A DNA stretch of 5,283 nt, taken from an uncultured Altererythrobacter sp. (GTDB taxonomy: Bacteria; Pseudomonadota; Alphaproteobacteria; Sphingomonadales; Sphingomonadaceae). The translations under genes and the position numbers were made by a program. Below the pieces are notes generated by a model. It searched no databases. It saw only the letters and a list, made by a program, of their open reading frames with translations, and was not told the DNA's origin. The stretch spans positions 1 through 5,283 of the forward strand of contig CALFEA010000181.1 in the NCBI GenBank assembly GCA_937950385.1, given 5' to 3'. Every line of letters begins with the position of its first letter. The first letter of the stretch is position 1. This document shows positions 1 through 5,283 of this stretch, piece by piece.

Positions 1-1
1 C

Positions 2-238
2 TGCCCCCATTGCGGCGAAGTGTCCGACCCATTTGGCAAGGGCGGCTTTGAAAAGCTGGCCGATACAATCGAACTGCCATTTCTGGGCCGTATCCCGCTG
101 AGCTTGAATGTTCGTGAGGCGGGGGACGCGGGCATACCGCCAGCCGCCAGTGACGGAGAGGAGGCCGCACCCTTTAAAGTTGTCGCACAGAAAGTCTCTG
201 ACTGGCTGAACCGGCTGAACAATGGAAATGCGGGCTAG
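2..238 (+). CDS. mrp: Mrp/ApbC/NBP35-family Fe-S cluster carrier ATPase, C-terminal fragment (5' end outside window)
   Basis: These are the last 78 codons of a P-loop ATPase of the Mrp/ApbC (NBP35) family. The family is cytoplasmic, works as a dimer, and binds a [4Fe-4S] cluster for transfer to apo-proteins. The frame is open from the left edge and ends at TAG 236-238. The fragment opens with CPHCGE, the family's CxxC motif whose two cysteines hold the cluster at the dimer interface. Next come FGKGGFEKLA and LPFLGRIPLSLNVREAGDAG, which match the typical family run (FG-GG, then PFLG-IPL---RE--D-G). The ATP-binding Walker A part would lie upstream, outside the window. A GTG at 20 is internal to this domain and is not the true start, because the CxxC lies before it. 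The stop is three bases before the next gene, so the two are probably co-transcribed. Family assignment is firm. Which paralogue it is cannot be told from the tail. Confidence 0.93.
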   Translation, partial: CPHCGEVSDPFGKGGFEKLADTIELPFLGRIPLSLNVREAGDAGIPPAASDGEEAAPFKVVAQKVSDWLNRLNNGNAG

Positions 239-241
239 ACC

Positions 242-2539
242 ATGGGCATTACCCGCCGCGGCGTTCTAACCGGAGCAGCAATTGGCGGCGGCGTCGTGGT
301 AGCTTGGGCCTTATTCCCGCGCACTTACCCCAACCCATTGCAGCCCGGCCGCGAGGAATTGGCCTTTGATGCTTGGCTGAAAATTGGCCTCGACGGAGTG
401 GTAACGGTTGCCGTGCCCCAGCTGGAAATGGGCCAAGGGGTGACAACTTTGCTGCCGCAAATTATCGCCGCAGAACTTGGCGCGGATTGGCGGCAAATGG
501 CTGTTGAACCAGCGCCCGTTAGCGGCGCATATGCCAATGTGCCTTTGGCCGCGCATTGGGCGCCCATGTGGATCCCCTATGCCCCGCAAGAAGCATCGCA
601 GGCGCCTGAATATATCGCGCAGCGCTATGCTGAGACAAAGCGCTTTTCGGCCACCGCTGATGGCACAACCCTCGCCGCGTTTGAGCGTCCATGCCGCCTT
701 GCTGCGGCCAAGACGCGGGCTATGCTGGCACAAGCGGCGGCGGAGCGCTGGAATGTGCCGCCAGAGGAATGCGCCGCGTCCAATGGCTTTATCGTGCATG
801 AAGACAAGCGCCTGACTTTTGGCGAATTGGCGGCAGAGGCGGCAGAACAAACGCCGCCTGATCCTGTGCCCCTGCGATCACAGCCCTATGGCGAACAGCC
901 CCAACCTGCTGAAAGACGCGCTGAGGGGACGGGTGAAAGCCCCTATGCGCGGATTGATTACCCATCAAAAGTGGATGGCAGCTTCCTATTTGCAGGCGAT
1001 GTGCGCTTGCCCAATATGGTCTATGCCGCGATCCGGCATGGGCCGCTTGATCAATCAGAACTCGCCAGTTTTGATGCAGGCGCGCCCGAGGGTATGCGCG
1101 CCTTTATCACCACGGTAAAAAGCAAACGCTGGCTGGCCGCTATTGCTAGCAACTGGTGGGCCGCAGAACGCGCGCTCGATGCGATGAAACCGCGCTGGGA
1201 CGTGAAACGCTTGGTCGATAGCGACCGGATCGATGCGCAATTGGACGAGGCTATGCGCGAGGGGCAGGCTTACCGGCTGGAAAAACGCGGCCAAGGCTAT
1301 GACACGCGCGGCGAGGCAGACATTGCCGCCCGCTATGATTTCGACCCTGCCCTGCACGCCACGATTGAAACCTCCACTGCGACCGCGCGCCTGCAAGATG
1401 GCGTATTGGAGCTATGGATCGCCAGCCAAGCGCCCGAAGCCGCCCGCGCAGCCGCTGCTAAAGCGCTGGATATGGCGCTGGAGAATGTCGTCCTTTACCC
1501 CATGCCCGCAGGCGGCAGTTTTGACCGGCGGCTCGACCATGATCACGCGATAGAGGTCGCGGTGCTCGCCCGCGAACTTTCCAAAGAAGACCCCCGCCCC
1601 GTCCAATTGGTATGGTCACGCTGGCAAGAACATTTGCGCGACCGGCCGCGCACACCAGCCGCCGTGTTCGTCGGCGCCCGCATCAGCAGCCCTGATCAAG
1701 GCACGATCACAGGCCTGCAAACGCGCATTGCCTGCCCGCCTGCCAATCTGGAATTGGGCCGCAGATTATTCGCCAATAAAAGCACGGTTGCAGCCATCGA
1801 TGATGTCGCAGGCAAATCCGACCCGCTCGCCGTTGAAGGCGCAATGCCAGCCTATGCAATCGGCGATGTTTCGGTCGATCATGTCGCGGCGCGGATTGAT
1901 TTGCCATGCGGGCGAATGCGCGGCAATTCGCACAGCTACACCGCCTTTGCGACCGAATGTTTTATTGATGAAGCCGCACACAGATATAAGCGCGAGCCGC
2001 TCTCCTACCGCATATCTCTGCTCGGCTCTGACGTGCGCATGGCCGAATGCCTGCAACGCGCCGCGCGGCTTGCTGGATGGGATGGCGGCGCAGATCAGAG
2101 CGGGCAAGGCATTGCCTGCCACCGGATCGGATCATGGGAAAGCGGCGGGCGCATTGCCGCAGTTGCCGTTGCGAAAGCAGGCCCCGGCGGCGCCCGGGTG
2201 GAGCACATTGTCGCTGCCGTTGATATTGGCCGCATCGTCAATCTCGATATTGCGCGCCAGCAAATCGAAGGCGGCCTGATATTCGGCATGGCGCAAGCCT
2301 TGGGCGCAAGCACGCGTTATGCAGGCGGCCTCCCCATCGCGCAGAGCTTAGGCCAGCTTAATCTGCCCAATCTCGCCGATTGCCCAGAGATTGAAGTCGA
2401 CTTTATTATGAGTACGCAGGAGCCATTTGACCCCGGCGAGCTTGGCGCTGTGATCGCCCCGCCCGCCATTGCCAATGCGCTGCATTCGGCCACGGGGTTG
2501 AGACTGCGCCGTTTGCCCCTACTTTCTGGGGGTCTCTAA
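242..2539 (+). CDS. Xanthine dehydrogenase-family molybdopterin-binding large subunit, IorB-like (isoquinoline 1-oxidoreductase beta type), Tat-exported
   Basis: This is the large, Mo-cofactor-binding subunit of a molybdenum hydroxylase. The family hydroxylates N-heterocycles or oxidises aldehydes with water as oxygen source and passes electrons to a separate [2Fe-2S] subunit. Residues 1-25 look like a Tat signal: TRRGVLTG, then a glycine/valine-rich hydrophobic stretch, suggesting periplasmic location. VPQLEMGQG (58-66) matches the first cofactor contact. A hammerhead-like region starts near 237 (YPSKVDG, then GDVRLPNMVYAAI). The second cofactor loop is GGSFDRR (424-430), RMRGNSHSYTAF is at 558-569, and AVDIGRIVNLDIARQQIEGG (659-678) is typical of the family. 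GELG (732-735) carries the likely catalytic base Glu733. Length 765 is close to the usual 700-770. Two things are odd. The usual loop is GGGFGRR, so Ser and Asp replace two glycines. No [2Fe-2S] small-subunit gene is adjacent in the window. The ribosome binding site is weak, so translation may be coupled to the gene before it. The substrate is unknown. Confidence 0.9.
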   Translation: MGITRRGVLTGAAIGGGVVVAWALFPRTYPNPLQPGREELAFDAWLKIGLDGVVTVAVPQLEMGQGVTTLLPQIIAAELGADWRQMAVEPAPVSGAYANVPLAAHWAPMWIPYAPQEASQAPEYIAQRYAETKRFSATADGTTLAAFERPCRLAAAKTRAMLAQAAAERWNVPPEECAASNGFIVHEDKRLTFGELAAEAAEQTPPDPVPLRSQPYGEQPQPAERRAEGTGESPYARIDYPSKVDGSFLFAGDVRLPNMVYAAIRHGPLDQSELASFDAGAPEGMRAFITTVKSKRWLAAIASNWWAAERALDAMKPRWDVKRLVDSDRIDAQLDEAMREGQAYRLEKRGQGYDTRGEADIAARYDFDPALHATIETSTATARLQDGVLELWIASQAPEAARAAAAKALDMALENVVLYPMPAGGSFDRRLDHDHAIEVAVLARELSKEDPRPVQLVWSRWQEHLRDRPRTPAAVFVGARISSPDQGTITGLQTRIACPPANLELGRRLFANKSTVAAIDDVAGKSDPLAVEGAMPAYAIGDVSVDHVAARIDLPCGRMRGNSHSYTAFATECFIDEAAHRYKREPLSYRISLLGSDVRMAECLQRAARLAGWDGGADQSGQGIACHRIGSWESGGRIAAVAVAKAGPGGARVEHIVAAVDIGRIVNLDIARQQIEGGLIFGMAQALGASTRYAGGLPIAQSLGQLNLPNLADCPEIEVDFIMSTQEPFDPGELGAVIAPPAIANALHSATGLRLRRLPLLSGGL

Positions 2540-2556
2540 ACTAGAAATGGCGCGCA

Positions 2557-3591
2557 ATGACTTGGACTGAACAGAAACTCCCCGCAGATCACGCGCCGGT
2601 TAAATCGGGGAAGGTTGGCGTATTGGTCGTCAATCTGGGCACGCCAGAGGCCGCAGAGCCGCGCGCGGTAAAACGCTATTTGGGCGAATTTCTATCCGAC
2701 AAACGCGTGATCGAAATCCCGCAAATCGTCTGGCAGCCTATATTGCGCGGGATCATCCTCAACACGCGCCCCAAGAAAAGCGCAAAAGCCTATGCCAAGG
2801 TATGGACCGAGGATGGTTCGCCATTGGCCTTTATTACCAAGGCGCAATCAGAAGGTTTGCAGGAGCAGCTGGGCGAAAATGTGCTGGTCAAATATGCGAT
2901 GCGCTACGGCAATCCCTCCATCCCCGATCAGATCACGGCTTTGCAAGCAGAAGGTGCAGAACGCATTTTGCTGGCCCCGCTCTATCCGCAATATTGCGCC
3001 GCGACGACGGCGACCGTGGTCGATAAGGCCGCTGAAACTTTGATGAAGCAGCGCTGGCAGGCCTCTTTGCGCACCTTGCCGCCCTATCACGATGATCCCG
3101 CCTATATTAGCGCATTGCATGATGATATTGCCGCGCAATTGGCAGCGCTGGATTTTGTGCCAGAGGTCTTGCTCCTAAGCTTTCACGGCATGCCGCAGCG
3201 CACCCATGATTTGGGCGATCCCTATCATTGCCATTGCCGCAAAACCGCGCGCTTGCTCGAGGAAGCTCTTGATGCTTCTGGCAAAGCCATGGGCATTCGC
3301 ACTGAAACCAGCTTCCAATCCCGTTTTGGCCCCGCTCAATGGCTCACCCCCGCCACCGACGACACGTTGGAGGCAGAGGGCGCAAAGGGCACGAAACGCC
3401 TCGCGATTGCCGCACCCGGCTTCTCCGCCGATTGTGTGGAGACGCTGGAAGAACTGGCGATTGAGGGCAAAGCGCAATTCATGGATGCTGGCGGCGAGGA
3501 ATTTGCCGTATTGTCCTGTCTCAACACATCCGATCCGGGCATGGACATGCTGGAGACGATCATCCGCCGCGAGCTATCGGGCTGGATTTAA
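2557..3591 (+). CDS. hemH: Ferrochelatase (protohaem ferro-lyase)
   Basis: This enzyme inserts Fe2+ into protoporphyrin IX in the last step of haem b synthesis, acting at the cytoplasmic face of the inner membrane. The fold is recognisable along the whole length: VGVLVVNLGTPE (21-31 region), RYLGEFLSDKRVIEIP (40-55), the substrate-side segment GSPLAFITKAQ (87-97), RYGNPSI (116-122), LLAPLYPQY (138-146), and LSFHGMPQR (207-215) with metal-binding catalytic His210. APGFSADCVETLEEL (286-300) follows, where Glu295 and Glu299 align with the acidic pair of the human active site. At 344 residues it is normal for alphaproteobacteria. Cysteines are at 147, 225, 227, 293 and 321. Some alphaproteobacterial ferrochelatases carry a [2Fe-2S] cluster, but whether this one does cannot be read from sequence alone. 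ATG 2557 is the only sensible in-frame start before the conserved core. An ATG at 2547 is in another frame and stops after seven codons. The gene lies 17 bases after the Mo enzyme, so it is probably in the same operon. Confidence 0.97.
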   Translation: MTWTEQKLPADHAPVKSGKVGVLVVNLGTPEAAEPRAVKRYLGEFLSDKRVIEIPQIVWQPILRGIILNTRPKKSAKAYAKVWTEDGSPLAFITKAQSEGLQEQLGENVLVKYAMRYGNPSIPDQITALQAEGAERILLAPLYPQYCAATTATVVDKAAETLMKQRWQASLRTLPPYHDDPAYISALHDDIAAQLAALDFVPEVLLLSFHGMPQRTHDLGDPYHCHCRKTARLLEEALDASGKAMGIRTETSFQSRFGPAQWLTPATDDTLEAEGAKGTKRLAIAAPGFSADCVETLEELAIEGKAQFMDAGGEEFAVLSCLNTSDPGMDMLETIIRRELSGWI

Positions 3592-3624
3592 GGCTCTTTC
3601 AAACGTTTCCCTTGAATTGAGACC
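3592..3624. repeat. Imperfect inverted repeat containing the 8-base palindrome AAACGTTT
   Basis: Just after the hemH stop, TTCAA (3598-3602) and TTGAA (3612-3616) form a perfect five-base dyad around a nine-base loop. GGCTC (3592-3596) and GAGACC (3619-3624) can extend the pairing with small bulges. Inside lies AAACGTTT (3601-3608), a perfect palindrome with a central CG, the general look of a LacI-family operator core. No T-run follows, so it is not a convincing intrinsic terminator. It overlaps the possible -35 elements of the P450 gene, where an operator would act. An 8-base palindrome is not rare by chance, so the functional reading is weak. Confidence 0.3.
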
Positions 3625-3660
3625 GCTACTGACACTAAGGTAAGTAAGCACTGCAAACCT

Positions 3661-3665
3661 AAGGA
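3661..3665 (+). promoter_or_regulatory. Ribosome binding site of the P450 gene
   Basis: AAGGA lies ten bases before the ATG at 3676. It is the clearest Shine-Dalgarno match in the window and fixes that ATG as the start. The Mo-enzyme and hemH genes lack a comparable match, which fits coupled translation for them and independent initiation for the P450. Confidence 0.6.
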
Positions 3666-3675
3666 CGCCCCCACG

Positions 3676-5085
3676 ATGGCCACTCTTGCTGACCCCTCGC
3701 TCGACGCTGATACAGAAGAATTCGCACCAAAACATTGGAGCGACCGTCTTCCCGCTGAAAAACTCAGCCATATTGCAGGTGATGAAGGTTGGCCGATTGT
3801 CGGCAACACATTCACCATGCTGGCAGACCCCCATGCCTTCACCCGCCGCATGGTGGAAACCTATGGCCCCGTTTACAAAGTGCGCGCCTTTGGCGGCCAT
3901 CAGGTCAATCTAATCGGGCCGGATGCCAATGAGCTTGTACTGTTCAACCGCGATAAGATTTTCTCTAGCGAGCAAGGCTGGGGCCCCGTGCTGGATCAAT
4001 TGTTCCCGCGCGGGCTGATGCTGCTGGATTTTGATCATCACCGGATGGATCGTCGCGCGCTTTCCATCGCTTTTAAGCCGGGGCCAATGCGGCATTATTC
4101 CGGCGCGCTCAATCGCGGCATCGCCCAAGAAACTGCCAAATGGGAAGGCGAAATGCTGTTCAACCCTGCGGTAAAACAGCTCACACTCGATCTCGCCGCA
4201 GAAAGCTTCATCGGCATTCCTTGGGGCCCTGAAGCCGATAAAATCAACACCGCATTTGTCGATATGGTGCAAGCCTCAGTTGCGCCCGTGCGCACGCCCT
4301 ACCCGTTTACCAAGATGAAGCGCGGGGTCGATGGCCGCGCATTTCTGGTCGATTTCTTTACCAAGGAAACGCACAAGCGGCGCGAGGCTGGCGGCGGGCA
4401 GGATATGTTCAGCCAATTTGCCACCGCCACTCATGAAGACGGCTCATTGCTGCCGGTCGACGAGGTCGTCGATCATATGAACTTCCTGATGATGGCTGCC
4501 CATGACACGATCACATCATCGGCCACCAGCTTTATGTATTTGCTGGCCAAGCACCCAGAATGGCAGGAAAAGCTGCGCGCAGAAATCATCGCTGTCACCG
4601 GCGGTCCGGATGCAGACGGCAATCCGCGCGCGCTTGAATATGATGATATGGGCAAGCTTGAATTGACCGAAATGGCGTTCAAAGAGGCTCTGCGGATGTA
4701 TGCCCCAGTGCCATCAATGCCGCGCCGCGCACTGAAAAGCTTTAACTATGGCGGGTTTCATATTCCGGCTGGCACGGGAGTTTCGCTAGGCATTCATTAC
4801 GTCCATCACGACCCGGCAATCTGGCCTGATCCCTATACATTTGACCCAATGCGCTTCACCCCAGAGGCGGTCAAAGCGCGGCACAAATATGCATGGTCAC
4901 CCTTTGGCGGAGGCGCGCATATGTGCCTGGGCCTACATTTCGCATATATGCAGATCAAAGTGCTAATGGCGCAAATTTTGCAGCGTTATGAAGTGGTTAT
5001 ACCCGAGGGCTATGAGCCGGAATGGCAAGCTTGGCCAATCCCTCAACCCAAAGACGGTTTGAGAGTAACGTTTAAGGCGCTTTAG
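3676..5085 (+). CDS. Cytochrome P450, soluble bacterial type, CYP51/CYP26/CYP120-like in general layout
   Basis: This is a haem-thiolate monooxygenase of 469 residues, a normal length. There is no N-terminal hydrophobic anchor, so it should be cytosolic. Visible landmarks in order: the GWPIVGNTF entry segment (38-46); HRMDR (122-126), the C-helix HxxxR that contacts the haem propionates; the I-helix MAAHDTITSS (273-282), with acid-alcohol pair Asp277-Thr278; the K-helix EALR (337-340), the invariant ExxR; FDPMRF (389-394), the PERF-like segment; and FGGGAHMCLG (410-419), a full FxxGxxxCxG with haem ligand Cys417. The I-helix is AAHDT where (A/G)GH(D/E)T is usual for the CYP51/26/120-like group, so the common glycine is replaced by alanine and the residue after Thr is Ile. 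No ferredoxin or ferredoxin reductase is present in the window, so redox partners must be elsewhere. The hemH neighbour makes its cofactor. The substrate cannot be inferred, and a CYP family number would need database comparison. Its last 14 bases overlap the convergent frame on the other strand. Confidence 0.95.
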   Translation: MATLADPSLDADTEEFAPKHWSDRLPAEKLSHIAGDEGWPIVGNTFTMLADPHAFTRRMVETYGPVYKVRAFGGHQVNLIGPDANELVLFNRDKIFSSEQGWGPVLDQLFPRGLMLLDFDHHRMDRRALSIAFKPGPMRHYSGALNRGIAQETAKWEGEMLFNPAVKQLTLDLAAESFIGIPWGPEADKINTAFVDMVQASVAPVRTPYPFTKMKRGVDGRAFLVDFFTKETHKRREAGGGQDMFSQFATATHEDGSLLPVDEVVDHMNFLMMAAHDTITSSATSFMYLLAKHPEWQEKLRAEIIAVTGGPDADGNPRALEYDDMGKLELTEMAFKEALRMYAPVPSMPRRALKSFNYGGFHIPAGTGVSLGIHYVHHDPAIWPDPYTFDPMRFTPEAVKARHKYAWSPFGGGAHMCLGLHFAYMQIKVLMAQILQRYEVVIPEGYEPEWQAWPIPQPKDGLRVTFKAL

Positions 5086-5283
5086 TTTCGCGTTTATCCG
5101 CGGGCGGTGATGCCGTGAATGTCGGCAATGTAAGGCATCGCTCCCAGCGCGAATTTGCTGGCACTTCGGATGTCCAACCGAGTTCATCAGCGGATGCGCC
5201 CTTGCAAAAGCCCAGCTGAGTTTTCGATGCACCGCAAACATTCTCACCATCATTGAAACTGCAATTCCAAGCTGTTCCCGATG
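5072..5283 (-). CDS. Probable C-terminus of an unrecognised protein, convergent with the P450 gene (5' end outside window)
   Basis: On the minus strand a frame enters from the right edge and stays open for 69 codons to TAA at 5074-5072. It has no ATG and no plausible alternative start in the window, so it reads as the 3' end of a gene beginning to the right. The visible residues are acidic and polar (for example NCSFNDGENVCG and ASADELGWTSEVP), unlike the Arg/His-rich translations typical of shadow frames. They include four cysteines at positions 7, 16, 26 and 49 of the fragment and end in a Pro/Ala/Lys-rich tail (TASPPADKRETKAP). The even number of cysteines and hydrophilic make-up would fit a secreted, disulphide-bonded protein, but this is inference. 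I do not recognise a family. The competing minus frame ending at 4963 is also open but runs over 120 bases into the P450 gene and is rich in Arg and His, so it is less likely. Seventy open codons could arise by chance in a few percent of frames. Confidence 0.5.
   Translation of the reverse strand, partial: SGTAWNCSFNDGENVCGASKTQLGFCKGASADELGWTSEVPANSRWERCLTLPTFTASPPADKRETKAP

Larger units (their letters stand above)
3592..3675 (+). promoter_or_regulatory. Spacer between hemH and the P450 gene with weak promoter-like elements
   Basis: This 84-base gap is the only true intergenic space of any size in the window. It is visibly more AT-rich than its neighbours. TTGAAT (3612-3617) and TAAGGT (3636-3641), 18 bases apart, are a poor fit to -35/-10 boxes. 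TTGAGA (3617-3622) with TAAGTA (3641-3646) is a second overlapping option at the same spacing, with a better -35 and an equally poor -10. Either would start transcription roughly 20-30 bases before the P450 start codon. The assignment is by eye against the sigma-70 consensus and is weak. The P450 could equally be read through from hemH. Confidence 0.25.

Noticed and set aside
311..850. Minus-strand open frame of 179 codons inside the Mo-hydroxylase gene
   Set aside because: Rich in Arg, Cys and His with no recognisable motif, and fully antisense to a well-supported gene; typical shadow frame of high-GC coding DNA.
1728..2279. Plus-strand open frame of 183 codons inside the Mo-hydroxylase gene in another frame
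   Set aside because: The in-frame gene is continuous across it with conserved motifs on both sides, so it is neither a frameshifted part nor a nested gene; composition is shadow-like.
2516..2532. CCCC/GGGG hairpin at the end of the Mo-hydroxylase gene
   Set aside because: Four base pairs within coding sequence and no T-run; the 17-base gap to hemH argues for co-transcription rather than termination.
2547..2570. Seven-codon mini-ORF (MARNDLD) overlapping the hemH start, considered as a leader peptide
   Set aside because: Too short to distinguish from chance, no clear ribosome binding site and no attenuator-like hairpin after it.
5111..5127. TGCCG/CGGCA hairpin with seven-base loop after the P450 gene, considered as a terminator
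   Set aside because: Only five base pairs, no T-run on either strand, and it falls inside the likely minus-strand coding frame.
4963..5253. Minus-strand open frame of 96 codons with tandem ATG at its start, at the right edge
   Set aside because: It runs over 120 bases antisense into the P450 C-terminus and is Arg/His-rich. The other minus frame, stopping at 5072, overlaps far less and has a more protein-like composition.
5254..5279. Minus-strand GGAAC followed by GTTTC, considered as an EcfG-type general stress promoter
   Set aside because: The spacing between the two elements is about 14 bases, shorter than such promoters use, and the site lies within the probable coding frame.

Overview
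The window looks like ordinary chromosomal DNA from an alphaproteobacterium, most likely a sphingomonad (Sphingomonadales, Erythrobacter/Novosphingobium-like). This is inferred from the moderately high GC content, the alphaproteobacterial style of the ferrochelatase, and the mix of a Tat-exported molybdenum hydroxylase with a soluble P450. No mobile element, CRISPR array, tRNA, rRNA or phage gene is visible. The genus is a guess from gene style, not a database match.

From left to right, four genes lie on the + strand. The first is the 3' end of an Mrp/ApbC-type Fe-S carrier ATPase (2-238, cut by the left edge). Three bases later comes a 765-residue molybdopterin-binding large subunit of the xanthine dehydrogenase / isoquinoline 1-oxidoreductase beta (IorB) type, with a Tat signal (242-2539). 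A 17-base gap leads to ferrochelatase hemH (2557-3591). An 84-base spacer holding a weak promoter-like region, a small dyad and a good ribosome binding site then leads to a 469-residue cytochrome P450 (3676-5085). At the right edge, a reading frame on the - strand (5072-5283) has no start codon inside the window. It converges on the P450 gene and overlaps its last 14 bases. It is probably the C-terminus of a further, unrecognised protein.

The first three genes are packed tightly enough to be one transcript. The P450 may be read from the same transcript or from its own promoter. All four + strand products deal with metal cofactors: Fe-S cluster delivery, a molybdopterin enzyme, haem synthesis and a haem-thiolate oxygenase. 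A working idea is that HemH supplies haem (used by the P450 among others) and the Mrp carrier serves Fe-S targets, possibly including the missing [2Fe-2S] partner of the Mo enzyme. The sequence does not prove a joint pathway. The points most worth a second look are the Mo-hydroxylase subunit without its small subunit and with an altered cofactor loop, the P450 with a non-standard I-helix motif, and the unlisted convergent gene at the right edge.
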